A DNA stretch of 64,000 bases from Janthinobacterium sp. PC23-8 (GCF_002250505.1 NZ_NJGY01000001.1:2561066-2625065), one strand, 5' to 3'; shown: positions 19,205-28,178, counted from the stretch's first letter. A program made the numbers and translations. Notes: generated by a model from the sequence alone, not told the origin.

Positions 19205-20320
19205 ATGAATGCCACCCAACCTGCTTTGATCATGCAACGCTGGAATGCAGTTCAATACGATGTACTGCCGGAATTGCGTGCAGAGGTGGGCGTCATGACG
19301 CCGAAACTTGAACGCGTTGTCTACGTCTTGGACTGGGCGCGTATCGAGGAGTTCGTCGGCGAATCCTGGGATGGCATTGGCCGCCCGCCGCATGTACGGG
19401 CTTGGCTGGCGAATGCTTTTGTGGCCAAGGCGGTGCTGGGCATCATCACCACCGTTGGTCTGCTCGAGCGCCTGGCCATGGACAGGACCTTGCGGCGCAT
19501 TTGCGGGTTTCTGCCGTTTGCAAAGTTGCCCTCGGAGGCGACGTTTTCGCGGGCGTTTGCGCAATTCGCTGAGGAGCGGCTGGTTGAACGCGCCTAAGAA
19601 GCCATGATCGAGGAACACCTGGGCGACCAGTTGATCGGGCACATCAGCCGCGACGGCACGGCCATTGCCGCGCGCGAACGGCGTGCGGCAGCGGTCAATG
19701 CGGCACCGGCAGAGAGCAAGAAGCGTAGGCGCCCTGTCAAGCAGGCCGCACCAGCATCTGGCTCGCCGATCCGGCGTCAACTTGGCCAGGCTTTGCCCGA
19801 GATGCTCGCCGAATTGCCCACCATCTGTGACCGGGGCACCAAGTGCAACGCGCAAGGGTACAAGACCAGCTGGAACGGCTACAAGCTGCACATCGACACT
19901 GCCGATTGCGGCGTCCCCATCGCCGCGTTGCTGTGCTCGACCTCGATGCATGACAGCCGCGCCGCCGTGCTGCTGTCGCTCATCACGAAGCAACGGGTCA
20001 CCAATTTGTACGATTTGATGGACGCTGCCTACTGCAGCAAAGAGTTGCATGCCCACTGCCGCGAACTGGGACATGTACCCTTGATCGACCACAATCCGCG
20101 CGGTGGTGAGAGGGAACACTTCGAGCCTGCCGATGCAGTTCGCTAATGTGAGCGTAGCGCCGCCGAGCGGACCAACGCGCACCTCAAGGACGAGTTTGGC
20201 AGCCGCAATATCATGGTCAAGGGAAACGCCAAAGTCATGAGCCATCTGATGTTCGGGCTGCTCGCACTCGGCGCCGACCAGTTGATGCGACTTCGAAGAT
20301 GCCCCGACCAAACCGTTTAG
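19205..20320 (+). pseudogene. Transposase, inactivated by two in-frame TAA codons
   Basis: A single reading frame of about 371 codons runs from ATG 19205 to TAG 20318-20320 but has TAA at 19595-19597 (codon 131) and at 20144-20146 (codon 314). The N-terminal part resembles the DUF772-type domain (GRPPHVRAWLANAFVAKAVLG). Downstream is DDE-type sequence (HISRDGTAI, LMDAAYCS). After the second stop the frame reads CERSAAERTNAHLKDEFGSR, which completes a Y-(2)-R-(3)-E-(6)-K motif if codon 314 was TAC or TAT. So one nonsense change removed the motif tyrosine itself. The element cannot make full-length transposase. Confidence 0.85.
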
Positions 20321-20424
20321 ATCAACCCCCGATTCCGCCCCAAGCGTCCTGGTGCGGCATCCCCACGTCCTCAACATGAGATTGACCATGATTCCGCCGC
20401 CATAACCGATCAGAATTCGCCCAG

Positions 20425-20463
20425 CATCACGAAAACGCGATGGGAAATCGCGCTTTCGTGATG
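20425..20463. repeat. 17-bp hairpin near IS right end
   Basis: CATCACGAAAACGCGAT (20425-20441) pairs with ATCGCGCTTTCGTGATG (20447-20463) with a single mismatch (A:C position) and a 5-base loop. It lies about 40 bp inside the right inverted repeat, downstream of the transposase frame. It may be a transcriptional block of the element or a cruciform-forming sequence. Confidence 0.6.
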
Positions 20464-20624
20464 TCGACCGGTTCTAAAAAAACGTTTTGCAATTGCTTCA
20501 ATAGTAAAATTTGGATGACCTTTAAAAAAAAGATGCGGTTCTTAGGCAAGAACGACTGTGTTTTTCAAGTATTTTTTGCGCACGGCAAGGCAACGAAAAT
20601 CGAAAAACTGGAGGATCGATTCAC

Positions 20625-21176
20625 ATGCTGAAATCATATAAAGTTTTGCGAATAATTAAAACTTTTTGGATGGGGACACTGTTTTTTTTTAGCATGATAG
20701 CGTGTGCTGAACAGACAAGAATATTAAAACCGCCCTTTGAAATGCCCTTTTCTTTAGATAAAGGTGATGAGGTTGCAGAATTCGAAATTCGAATCGTCGA
20801 GAAGCAAACTTATACATTTGGACTTGGGTTTCATTTTAATAGAAAGGATCCGAATGATTCGTGGCGCGTTTTACGACTTGTTGGTACGTCAACAAAGAAT
20901 TCACATACGGGAGAGTATGTCGACTTGGGTGAGCCCCTCAAACTGAGGTTACAAATAAAATCAATCGGTGAGGACGGCTTATCTTTTGATTTCGATAAAA
21001 ACGAATCAAAAATAGGCAACTATGCCGCTGATGGCAAGAGTTTCGACAAGAAGATAACTAATATTTTACTTGCACCAGGCACATACAAGGTGCGCCTGAC
21101 CAATCTGATGGCCGCACCCGCAATGCAAGGAACTCCCATCACAATTCATCTACGCAGAGCGTATCTTGGTAAATAG
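20625..21176 (+). CDS. DUF5625-like secreted or lipoprotein
   Basis: Protein of 183 residues with a good GGAGG site before ATG 20625. The N-terminus is a signal sequence (KTFWMGTLFFFSMIACAEQ) with a cysteine at the end that could be a lipobox, although the -3 residue is unusual. The body follows the DUF5625 pattern: FEIRIVEKQTYTFGLGFHF, then GEYVDLGEPLKLRLQI, and near the end LAPGTYKVRLTNLMAAPAMQGTPITI. The function of the family is not known. The gene is AT-rich against its surroundings and starts about 125 bp after the IS, which suggests acquisition by transfer. Confidence 0.65.
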   Translation: MLKSYKVLRIIKTFWMGTLFFFSMIACAEQTRILKPPFEMPFSLDKGDEVAEFEIRIVEKQTYTFGLGFHFNRKDPNDSWRVLRLVGTSTKNSHTGEYVDLGEPLKLRLQIKSIGEDGLSFDFDKNESKIGNYAADGKSFDKKITNILLAPGTYKVRLTNLMAAPAMQGTPITIHLRRAYLGK

Positions 21177-21267
21177 GGAAAAATATGCCAACAATAACAA
21201 TTAATATGGTTCGAATGGAATGGACGCCCTCTTTCAAACGGCATCGAGGTGCCCAAATACATATCGA

Positions 21268-21395
21268 CAATCCAGCTGACGCGCGTGATCGTGGCGCACC
21301 GGCCGGAAACCATCGCCATGGCGCAGCGGGTAGTGGTGCTGCATCATGGCAAGGTGATGCAGGATGTGATGCAGGAGGTGAAAGTAGCGGCATAG
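21268..21395 (+). pseudogene. C-terminal fragment of a peptide-exporter ABC ATPase
   Basis: In the frame ending with TAG 21393-21395 the sequence reads LTRVIVAHRPETIAMAQR, followed by VVVLHHGKVMQDV. This is the D-loop/H-loop and C-terminal end typical of C39-peptidase or RTX/colicin V type ABC exporters (xxRVIVAHRPETI). Upstream of about 21268 the similarity stops, and no P-loop or signature motif is present. Only about 42 codons remain, so this is a relic of a bacteriocin- or RTX-type export gene. A different frame starting at 21185 covers the same DNA but looks random. Confidence 0.7.
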
Positions 21396-21464
21396 CCCTG
21401 CCATGCCGCTACCAGATGGATAAGGAAAACAGCTACGATAGAACCTTATCTTGAAAGGAACACC

Positions 21465-21995
21465 ATGCGCCATGCCTTGATTGTGATTGATTTTCAGAAC
21501 GCGGTACTGAGCGAGCCGCCAGCCTGGCAGGCCGACACCATGCTCGAACGCATCGCCGGTCTGATCACCCGGGCGCGCGCCGCCGGCGTGCCGGTGATCT
21601 ATGTGCAGCACGATACGGCCGATTCGGAATGGGCCGTCGGCACGCACGGCTGGCGCTTTCCAGAGCAGATCGCGCCGCAACCGCAGGACCATGTCAGCGC
21701 CAAGCACTCCTGCGATGCGTTTCGCCAGACGGGGTTGCAGCAGCACCTGGCGCAGGCCGGCATCGAGACGATTTATGTCTGCGGCTATGCGACCGAGTTT
21801 TGCATCGACACCAGCGTGCGCCGCGCGGCCAGCCTGGAACTGGCGACGGTGGTGATCAGTGACGCGCATACCACGCGCGACCGCCCGCACTTGGCCGCGC
21901 CGGCCATCGTCGAACACCATAACTGGGTATGGCGCCAGCTGCTCAATCCGGGCAATCCCGTCACCCTATGCACGGCCGATGCCGTGCCATTTTGA
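21465..21995 (+). CDS. Isochorismatase-family cysteine hydrolase
   Basis: Protein of 176 residues of the isochorismatase-like fold. The catalytic triad is visible as D9 (LIVIDFQ), K80 (VSAKHSCDAF) and C113 (YATEFCIDT). The cis-peptide GYAT segment precedes the nucleophile. Such enzymes hydrolyse amides or vinyl ethers (nicotinamide, N-carbamoyl compounds, isochorismate); the substrate cannot be set from sequence. The GC content returns to the chromosomal norm here. The convergent AraC regulator ends 22 bp away, so a functional link is not certain. Confidence 0.85.
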   Translation: MRHALIVIDFQNAVLSEPPAWQADTMLERIAGLITRARAAGVPVIYVQHDTADSEWAVGTHGWRFPEQIAPQPQDHVSAKHSCDAFRQTGLQQHLAQAGIETIYVCGYATEFCIDTSVRRAASLELATVVISDAHTTRDRPHLAAPAIVEHHNWVWRQLLNPGNPVTLCTADAVPF

Positions 21996-22017
21996 GAGCA
22001 GACGCGGCCGCTTCCTG

Positions 22018-22956
22018 CTAACTTGACGCTTCCATCTGCCCGCGCGCATAACGTGCCGGCGGCATGCCTACATGGCGGGCAAAGGCGACGCTGAAGGCGC
22101 TGGCCGAGCTGTAGCCGACCCGTCCGGCCACCGCGGCGATGCCGCCGTCTTCCTTGCGCCGCAGCAGGTCTTTGGCGCAGGCCATGCGCCAGGCGAGCAG
22201 GTATTCCATCGGTGCGACGCCGACCGCGCGGCTGAAGCGCTCGAAGAAGGCCGAGCGCGACAGCGCTGATTGTTGCGCCAGTTCGGCCACCGTCCAGGCA
22301 CGCGCCATGTTGTCGTGCATGCAGCGCAGCGCGGCGGCGAGCCGGTCGTCGCCCAGGCCGCGCAGCAAGCCCGGCGCCGCCAGGTTTTCCCTGCCGTTGT
22401 CTGCATTCTTTTCCGCCGTCGAGCGCAGCGCTTCGATCAGCAGCACTTCCATCAGATGGGCCAGGATGACCTCGCGCCCGGGCCGCCGTGCGCGCGATTC
22501 GTCCATGACCAGCTGCACCAGGGTGGCCAGCCGGTGCTCGCCGCGTACATGCACCAACTGCGGCAGCAGCGACACCAGCAAGGCCGCGTCGGGCGAACCG
22601 AAAGCGCAGTGGCCGACCAGCAGCAGCACCTCCGGTGGCCCATCCGGATTGCCGAGCCGAAACTGGCCCTGCGGCAGTTCGACAGGCACGCTGTCGGTCG
22701 CTTGCGGTATGGCCGGTGCCAGGCTCGACATGGTGTAGCCCTGGGCGGCAGGGATCAGCACAAAGTCGCCTTGCCGCAGTTGTAGCGGCGCCTGTCCGTC
22801 CAGCGTCAGGCGGCAGCCTCCGTCGAGGACCACGCAGTAGAAGGGCTGGCCCGACTCCGCGCGACGGATGCGCCAGCTGCCAGCGCCACCGACGAGTTTC
22901 GAGTATCTGGCTTGCGGCTGGAGCAGGGTGACGACTTCGGCAAGCGGATCGACCAT
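22018..22956 (-). CDS. AraC-family regulator with cupin domain
   Basis: Regulator of 312 residues. The N-terminal half is a cupin-type (AraC_binding/cupin_6) domain: FYCVVLDGGCRLTLDG, LQLRQGDFVLIPA. The C-terminal part has two helix-turn-helix units: WTVAELAQQSALSRSAFFERFSRAV and IAAVAGRVGYSSASAFSVAFARHVG. It is divergent from the SDR gene (98 bp between starts), the usual arrangement for an AraC regulator and its target. This subgroup often controls short-chain dehydrogenases or similar enzymes. The ligand is unknown. Confidence 0.87.
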   Translation of the reverse strand: MVDPLAEVVTLLQPQARYSKLVGGAGSWRIRRAESGQPFYCVVLDGGCRLTLDGQAPLQLRQGDFVLIPAAQGYTMSSLAPAIPQATDSVPVELPQGQFRLGNPDGPPEVLLLVGHCAFGSPDAALLVSLLPQLVHVRGEHRLATLVQLVMDESRARRPGREVILAHLMEVLLIEALRSTAEKNADNGRENLAAPGLLRGLGDDRLAAALRCMHDNMARAWTVAELAQQSALSRSAFFERFSRAVGVAPMEYLLAWRMACAKDLLRRKEDGGIAAVAGRVGYSSASAFSVAFARHVGMPPARYARGQMEASS

Positions 22957-23053
22957 TGTGGACTATTGCGAATAAAAGATGGACTTTTGATTATAGCAAG
23001 TCCGGCAGGGGCATTCTATAGTCAGGGCACTGCCAACCATACCAGGAGTTTGT

Positions 23054-23806
23054 ATGAAAACTGTTCTGATCACCGGATGCTCGTCCGGTTTCGGCCTTGC
23101 CACCGCCCGCCATTTCCTCGAACGGGGCTGGAACGTGGTCGCCACGATGCGCACGCCGAATCCGGATTTGCTGCCGCCATCGGCCCAGCTGCGCGTGCTG
23201 GCGCTCGACGTCACCGACGCCGCCAGTATCGCCCGGGTCATGCAGGCTGCCGGGCCGGTCGACGTGCTGGTCAACAATGCCGGCATCGGCGTGCTGGGGG
23301 CGCTCGAAGGTACGGCAATGGCCACCGCACGCGAGGTGTTCGAGACCAATACGCTGGGCACCATCGCGCTGACGCAGGCCGTGTTGCCGCAGTTCCGGCA
23401 GCGCAATGCCGGCGTGATCGTCAACGTCACGTCCAGCGTGACATTGGCGCCACTGCCGCTACTGTCGGTGTACACGGCGAGCAAGGCGGCCGTCAACGCC
23501 TTTACCGAGTCGCTGGCGCTGGAACTGGCGCAATTCAATGTGCGGGTCAGGCTGGTGCTGCCGGGCCGGGCGCCTGCAACGCGCTTCGGCGAAAACGCCC
23601 GCGAGCGCATGCAGGGCGCCATCCCCGACGCCTACGCGGCGCTGGCGCAGGACGTCTTTGCGCAGTGGGGCCAGTCGTCCGAGGTGACGCTGGCGGCGGA
23701 CGTGGCCGAGGCGGTCTGGCGCGCCGCCAACGATGCTACATGCCCGCTGCGCATTGCCGCTGGCGCCGATGCGGTGGCCTTGTCTGCCGTGCTGGGCGCA
23801 CCATAA
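23054..23806 (+). CDS. SDR-family oxidoreductase
   Basis: Classical short-chain dehydrogenase/reductase of 250 residues. The cofactor site is TGCSSGFG (residues 7-14), NNAG is at 74-77, and the catalytic residues are S127, Y140 and K144 (YTASK). The C-terminal part is typical of SDRs annotated as retinol-like or unspecific dehydrogenases. A good AGGAG site stands before the ATG. It is divergent from the AraC-type regulator and is probably its target; the substrate is unknown. A strong palindrome follows the stop. Confidence 0.88.
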   Translation: MKTVLITGCSSGFGLATARHFLERGWNVVATMRTPNPDLLPPSAQLRVLALDVTDAASIARVMQAAGPVDVLVNNAGIGVLGALEGTAMATAREVFETNTLGTIALTQAVLPQFRQRNAGVIVNVTSSVTLAPLPLLSVYTASKAAVNAFTESLALELAQFNVRVRLVLPGRAPATRFGENARERMQGAIPDAYAALAQDVFAQWGQSSEVTLAADVAEAVWRAANDATCPLRIAAGADAVALSAVLGAP

Positions 23807-23817
23807 GGCCGCGCCCA

Positions 23818-23845
23818 TAAAAAAAGCCGGCGCATGCGCCGGCTT
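23818..23845 (-). terminator. Terminator between SDR and gguB
   Basis: AAGCCGGCGC-ATGCGCCGGCTT is a perfect palindrome at 23824-23845. On the minus strand it is followed by a run of T (the A-run 23818-23825 on the plus strand), so it is an intrinsic terminator for the chvE-gguA-gguB operon and may also slow plus-strand transcripts from the SDR gene. Confidence 0.85.
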
Positions 23846-23885
23846 GAACCCCCTAAAGGCTCGAACTAGTACTTATTTGTTCTTC

Positions 23886-25097
23886 TCATTTATTTTTGTT
23901 GACCACATCGATGAAAACGGCGGCCAGCAGTACCAGGCCCTTGATCACTTGCTGGTAATCGATGCCGATGCCCATGATGGACATGCCGTTGTTCATTACG
24001 CCCATGATGAAGGCGCCGATCACCGCGCCCATCACCTTGCCGACGCCGCCCGACGCCGAGGCGCCGCCGATAAAGCAGGCCGCGATCACGTCGAGTTCAA
24101 AACCGGTACCGGCTTTCGGCGTGGCGGTGTTCAAACGTGCCGCGAAGATCAGGCCGGCCAGGGCTGCCAGCATGCCCATGTTGACGAAGGTGTAGAAGCT
24201 GACGCGCTCGGTCTTGATGCCCGACAGGCGGGCCGCTTTTTCATTGCCGCCGACGGCGTAGACGCGGCGGCCCAGCACGGTGCGGTTGGTGATGAAGGTG
24301 TAGGCGACGATCAGCACCGACATCACGGCCAGCACGTTCGGGAAGCCGCGGTACGACGACAGCAGGTAGCTGAAGTACACCATCACGGCGGCGAACACGC
24401 CGTTTTTGAGCAGAAAGAAGGCGCGCGGCTCGTTTTCCATGCCGTGCTTCATCTGCTTGGCGCGGCTGCGCAGCGAGGTGAAGATCAGGGCGCAAGCGGC
24501 GACTACGCCCAGCAGCAGCGAGAAGCCGCGCAGGCGGTCGCCACCGAACGGGTCCGGCAGAAAGCCCGAGCTCAGCATCTGGAAGCCTTCCGGGAAAGGA
24601 CCGACCGACTGGCCTGCCAGCAGCGCCAGGGTCAGGCCCTTGAACACCAGCATGCCGGCCAGGGTGACGATGAACGACGGGATCTTGAAGAAGGCGACAA
24701 AATAGCCTTGCGCGCCGCCGATGATGGCGCCGGCGATCAGGCAGATGATGCTGGCGGCGACAAAGTTCATCTCGTAGTTGACGATCAATACCGCCGCCAG
24801 CGCGCCGACAAAGCCCACCACCGAGCCGACCGACAGGTCGATATGGCCGGCCACGATGACCATCAGCATGCCCAGCGCCATGATGACGATGTAGCTGTTT
24901 TGCAGCACCAGATTGGTCAGGTTCAGCGGCTCCATCAAGGTGCCGTTCGTCATGTACTGGAAAAAGCCCATGATGACGATCAAGGAGAGCAGCATGCCGT
25001 AGTCGCGCATATTGTTCTTCAAAAAGCCGGCGTAGCTTTTCGCTTCCGGCGCGGCCGCTGGCGTTGCTGGCGCGCCGGCTGTCAGTTTGTTATCCAT
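23886..25097 (-). CDS. gguB: Monosaccharide ABC importer, permease (GguB/XylH type)
   Basis: Integral membrane permease of 403 residues with about ten helices. Motifs of the ribose/xylose permease family are present ([57 protein letters not shown] as a region near residues 335-370). The N-terminus ([21 protein letters not shown]) is soluble. It is third in the chvE-gguA-gguB order and overlaps gguA by 8 bp. The set matches the ChvE-GguAB multiple-sugar system of Agrobacterium and Azospirillum, which imports arabinose, galactose, xylose and others. A terminator follows. Confidence 0.9.
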   Translation of the reverse strand: MDNKLTAGAPATPAAAPEAKSYAGFLKNNMRDYGMLLSLIVIMGFFQYMTNGTLMEPLNLTNLVLQNSYIVIMALGMLMVIVAGHIDLSVGSVVGFVGALAAVLIVNYEMNFVAASIICLIAGAIIGGAQGYFVAFFKIPSFIVTLAGMLVFKGLTLALLAGQSVGPFPEGFQMLSSGFLPDPFGGDRLRGFSLLLGVVAACALIFTSLRSRAKQMKHGMENEPRAFFLLKNGVFAAVMVYFSYLLSSYRGFPNVLAVMSVLIVAYTFITNRTVLGRRVYAVGGNEKAARLSGIKTERVSFYTFVNMGMLAALAGLIFAARLNTATPKAGTGFELDVIAACFIGGASASGGVGKVMGAVIGAFIMGVMNNGMSIMGIGIDYQQVIKGLVLLAAVFIDVVNKNK

Positions 25098-26628
25098 TGT
25101 TCTCTCCGTGTGTGACGATTGCGCGCATGATTCTCTCCTGCGACGCTTCTGCTGCGCTTAGTTCTGCCGCAAAGCGGCCTTCGTTCATGACATAGATCCG
25201 GTCGCACATGCCCAGCAATTCCGGCATTTCCGAGGAAATCATGATGATGCATTTGCCTTCGGCGGCCAGGTCGCTGATGATGCTGTAGATCTCGTACTTG
25301 GCGCCGACGTCGATGCCGCGGCTCGGTTCATCGAGGATCAGCACGTCGGGGCGCGAAAACAGCCACTTCGCCAGCACCACTTTCTGCTGGTTGCCGCCGG
25401 ACAGGTTGACCACTTTTTGCGCCACGCTCGAGCAACGCGTCTTGAGCTTGCGGCGGAATTCTTCGGCGACACTGAATTCGCGCTGTTCGTCGATCACCAT
25501 GTGTTTCGAAATCGCGTCCAGGTTGGCCAGGCTGGTGTTCTTCTGGATGTCTTCTTCCAGGATCAGGCCCAGGCCCTTGCGGTCCTCGGTGACATACGCC
25601 AGGCCGTGGGCGATGGCCTTGCCGATGGTGCTGACATCGATTTCCTGGCCGTTCTTCAGTACCGTGCCGCTGATGCGCTGGCCGTAGGCGCGGCCGAATA
25701 TGCTCATCGCCAGTTCCGTGCGCCCGGAGCCCATCAGGCCGGCGATACCGATGATCTCGCCCTTCCTGGCATGCATGTTGATGCCCTTGATGACGGCGCG
25801 GTCGGCGTGCTCGGGATGGTAGACCTTCCAGTCGCGCACTTCGAAGATGGTCTCGCCTATCGTTGGCGTGCGCGGCGGATAGCGGTCGGCCATCTCGCGT
25901 CCGACCATTTTTTCAATGATGCGGTCTTCGCTGACGGGTTCGACACGGCAGTCGAAACTGTCGACGGTGTTGCCGTCGCGCAGGACCGTGATGGCATCGG
26001 CGACGCGCGAGATTTCGTTCAGTTTGTGCGAAATCAGGATCGACGCAATGCCCTGGGCTTTCAGGCCCAGCAGCAGGTCGAGCAGGGCCGCGCTGTCGCT
26101 TTCGTTCAGGCTGGCGGTCGGCTCGTCGAGGATCAACAGCTTGACGTCCTTGCACAGCGCCTTGGCGATTTCGATCAATTGCTGCTTGCCCACGCCCAGG
26201 TTCGTGATCAGGGTGTCCGGGGATTCTTTCAGGCCGACTTTGTGCAGCAGTTCGCGCGTCTTGCTTTGCGCGTGTTCCCAGTCGATGACGCCCATCGTGG
26301 CCGGCTCGTTACCGAGGAAGATATTCTCGGCGATCGACAACTGGGGCACCAGCGCCAGTTCCTGGTGGATGATGATGATGCCGATTTCTTCGCTGTCCTT
26401 GATGCCGCGAAATTGCCGGGTCTGGCCCTGATAATCGATGTCGCCCGAGTAGCTGCCGTAGCCGTACACGCCACTGAGCACTTTCATCAGGGTCGATTTG
26501 CCGGCGCCGTTCTCGCCCACGATGGCGTGGATCTCGCCGCTGCGCACGCGCAGGTTGACATTGTCGAGCGCAACCACGCCCGGGAACGTCTTGCGTATCC
26601 CGCGCATTTCCAGGATAGTGTTCGTCAT
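25090..26628 (-). CDS. gguA: Monosaccharide ABC importer, ATP-binding protein (GguA type)
   Basis: Sugar-type ATPase of 512 residues with two nucleotide-binding domains. The first P-loop is [12 protein letters not shown], its signature region [13 protein letters not shown] and Walker [12 protein letters not shown]. The second half starts near residue 260 with a modified P-loop region ([11 protein letters not shown]) and has signature [15 protein letters not shown] and [19 protein letters not shown]. This is the standard layout of the RbsA/XylG/MglA family. It lies between chvE and gguB; two GC hairpins separate it from chvE. Confidence 0.93.
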   Translation of the reverse strand: MTNTILEMRGIRKTFPGVVALDNVNLRVRSGEIHAIVGENGAGKSTLMKVLSGVYGYGSYSGDIDYQGQTRQFRGIKDSEEIGIIIIHQELALVPQLSIAENIFLGNEPATMGVIDWEHAQSKTRELLHKVGLKESPDTLITNLGVGKQQLIEIAKALCKDVKLLILDEPTASLNESDSAALLDLLLGLKAQGIASILISHKLNEISRVADAITVLRDGNTVDSFDCRVEPVSEDRIIEKMVGREMADRYPPRTPTIGETIFEVRDWKVYHPEHADRAVIKGINMHARKGEIIGIAGLMGSGRTELAMSIFGRAYGQRISGTVLKNGQEIDVSTIGKAIAHGLAYVTEDRKGLGLILEEDIQKNTSLANLDAISKHMVIDEQREFSVAEEFRRKLKTRCSSVAQKVVNLSGGNQQKVVLAKWLFSRPDVLILDEPSRGIDVGAKYEIYSIISDLAAEGKCIIMISSEMPELLGMCDRIYVMNEGRFAAELSAAEASQERIMRAIVTHGENNG

Positions 26629-26640
26629 ATAACCTCTCTG

Positions 26641-26724
26641 GCACGGCCGCGCCGCAGGTGGCGGCCGTGCTGCAGTCTTTGCTTGATATTCTGTGAAGCG
26701 AAAGGCCCGGCGTCGCCGGGCCTT
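26641..26724 (-). promoter_or_regulatory. Two hairpins between chvE and gguA
   Basis: A 9-bp inverted repeat GCACGGCCG/CGGCCGTGC (26641-26649 with 26662-26670) and a nearly loopless 11-bp repeat (26702-26712 with 26714-26724) lie in the 114-bp gap after the binding-protein gene. Such structures commonly protect the 3' end of the upstream mRNA and reduce read-through into the ATPase gene. Confidence 0.65.
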
Positions 26725-26742
26725 CAGTACCCGTCTACGAAA

Positions 26743-27819
26743 TTACTTTACTTGCGCTTCGGTGTAGTAGCCGCTGCCGGTGACCAGCACTTGCTTCCAG
26801 TTCGCCTTGTCGACGATGACTGGTTTCAACAGGAACGATGGCACGACTTTCACGCCATTGTTGTAGGTCTTGGTGTCGTTGACGGTCGGCGTTTTGCCGG
26901 TCATCATCGCATCGACCATGTTGGCGGTCACTTTGGCCAGTTCGCGCGTGTCCTTGAACACGGTCGAAGCCTGTTCGCCGCGGATGATCGATTTTACCGA
27001 CGGGATCTCGGCATCCTGGCCCGTCACGACCGGGAATGGCTGCTTCGGCGTACCGTAGCCAACACCTTTCAGCGACGACAGGATACCGATGCTCAGGCCG
27101 TCATATGGCGACAGCACCGCGTCGACGCGGGCATTGCCGTAGTAGGCGCTCAGCAGGTTGTCCATGCGGGCTTGCGCCACGGCGCCGTCCCAGCGCAGGG
27201 TGGCCACTTTTTCCATGCCCATCTGCTTCGAACGCACCACCAGCTTGCCGCTGTCGATGTAAGGCTTCAGGATCGACATGGCGCCGTTGTAGAAGAAGTG
27301 CGCGTTGTTGTCATCGGCCGAACCGCCGAACAGTTCGATATTGAACGGGCCTTTGCCTTCTTTCAGCTTCAGCGCCGATTCGATATAGCCAGCTTGCAGC
27401 ACGCCAACCTGGAAGTTGTCGAACGTTGCGTAGTAATCGATGTTTTTCGTGCCACGGATCAGGCGGTCATAGGAAATGACCTTGATGCCCTTGTCGGCGG
27501 CTTTTTGCAGCACGTTCGACAGGGTGGTGCCGTCGATGGCGGCGATCACCAGCACCTTGGCGCCCTTGGTGATCATGTTTTCCACTTGCGCCAGCTGGTT
27601 CGGGATATCGTCGTCGGCGAACTGCAAGTCCGTCTTGTAGCCGCGTTCCTTGAATACCTTGACCATGTTGTCGCCGTCGGCGATCCAGCGCATCGACGAT
27701 TTGGTTGGCATCGAAATGCCGACCGCGCCCTTGTCTGCGGCGTTGGCCATTGGTACCACGGTCATGCCGGACATGGCCAGGACCAGGCTCGCGCTCAGCA
27801 TTTTCATTGTTGTTTTCAT
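26743..27819 (-). CDS. chvE: Periplasmic multiple-sugar-binding protein (ChvE type)
   Basis: Solute-binding protein of 358 residues. ATG 27819 has a GGAGA site and gives a clear signal peptide ([18 protein letters not shown], cleavage near ANA-AD). The mature start [23 protein letters not shown] and ISYDRLIRG are typical of the ChvE/xylose-binding family; [15 protein letters not shown] and [15 protein letters not shown] are the hinge/ligand regions. In plant-associated bacteria ChvE binds arabinose, galactose, glucose and xylose. It is the first gene of the minus-strand operon and divergent from xylX, so the 359-bp gap between them should hold both promoters. Confidence 0.92.
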   Translation of the reverse strand: MKTTMKMLSASLVLAMSGMTVVPMANAADKGAVGISMPTKSSMRWIADGDNMVKVFKERGYKTDLQFADDDIPNQLAQVENMITKGAKVLVIAAIDGTTLSNVLQKAADKGIKVISYDRLIRGTKNIDYYATFDNFQVGVLQAGYIESALKLKEGKGPFNIELFGGSADDNNAHFFYNGAMSILKPYIDSGKLVVRSKQMGMEKVATLRWDGAVAQARMDNLLSAYYGNARVDAVLSPYDGLSIGILSSLKGVGYGTPKQPFPVVTGQDAEIPSVKSIIRGEQASTVFKDTRELAKVTANMVDAMMTGKTPTVNDTKTYNNGVKVVPSFLLKPVIVDKANWKQVLVTGSGYYTEAQVK

Positions 27820-28178
27820 ATTAGGTCTCCACCGTCTTTGAATAGTTGAATGGTCCAGCTTCGCGGTCTGTCGGCCGGCGTGATGCTGGTGGCCAATCCA
27901 GGCCACGGCTGATACTAGTTTGTCCAGTGAGACCTCACCAATCAATTTTTTCACTTATGCGATACCCAAAAAGATATCACGGCCCTTATTGATGCACTGC
28001 CGCATGCGTTTTCATGGACAGGAACAGGGCGCGGGAAAGCGGCCTGTTCCGGCATTTTTTGATGCGTCGCAATACCAATAATCATCATGCAATTTGGTGA
28101 TTTTCGTAATTGCGGAGGTGTTGGACGGCGCGCAGAATCGGCCTCACCTGACTTGCTCCCCATTTTCCGAAAGCTGCC
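27820..28178. other. Divergent control region chvE/xylX
   Basis: No gene is supported here. It must contain the promoter of the chvE operon (leftward) and of xylX-xylB-xylD (rightward). Visible items are a terminator-like hairpin (28021-28057) and an imperfect operator-like repeat CAATT-N13-AATTG close to 28089-28111. No confident -35/-10 pair was assigned for either direction. Confidence 0.5.
28021..28057 (+). terminator. Terminator-like hairpin inside the divergent region
   Basis: GGAACAGG (28021-28028) pairs with CCTGTTCC (28043-28050), with an inner CGC/GCG helix, and is followed by GGCATTTTTT on the plus strand. It would end a short rightward transcript, yet no gene lies to its left on that strand. 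It may be an attenuator ahead of xylX or the end of a small RNA. Confidence 0.5.

Larger units (their letters stand above)
19083..20499 (+). mobile_element. Degenerate insertion sequence, YREK-type DDE family
   Basis: The ends are imperfect inverted repeats: TGAGGCTCTTGCAAAAC at 19082-19098 and GTTTTGCAATTGCTTCA at 20484-20500 (14 of 17 positions match when reversed). Between them is one transposase frame broken by two TAA codons. The GAGGC-TTGCAAAAC end and the Y(2)R(3)E(6)K-like region point to the IS4/IS5/IS1182 group. No convincing target-site duplication was seen, so the exact ends are uncertain by a few bases. A long hairpin (20425-20463) lies near the right end. Confidence 0.75.

Noticed and set aside
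19595..19597. Programmed read-through or recoding of the transposase TAA codons
   Set aside because: Two TAA codons, no slippery sequence and no frame change; the second hits a signature residue, so plain decay is the simpler reading.
19079..20389. Long minus-strand open frame across the insertion sequence
   Set aside because: The plus strand has recognisable transposase motifs; the minus frame has none and remains open because of base composition.
20440..20631. 63-codon frame at the right end of the IS
   Set aside because: It starts inside the terminal hairpin, crosses the inverted repeat and overlaps the start of the next gene; no ribosome-binding site was seen.
21185..21454. Plus-strand frame of 89 codons after the DUF5625-like gene
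   Set aside because: Weak start, no recognisable sequence, and an alternative frame of the same DNA carries a clear ABC-exporter C-terminus.
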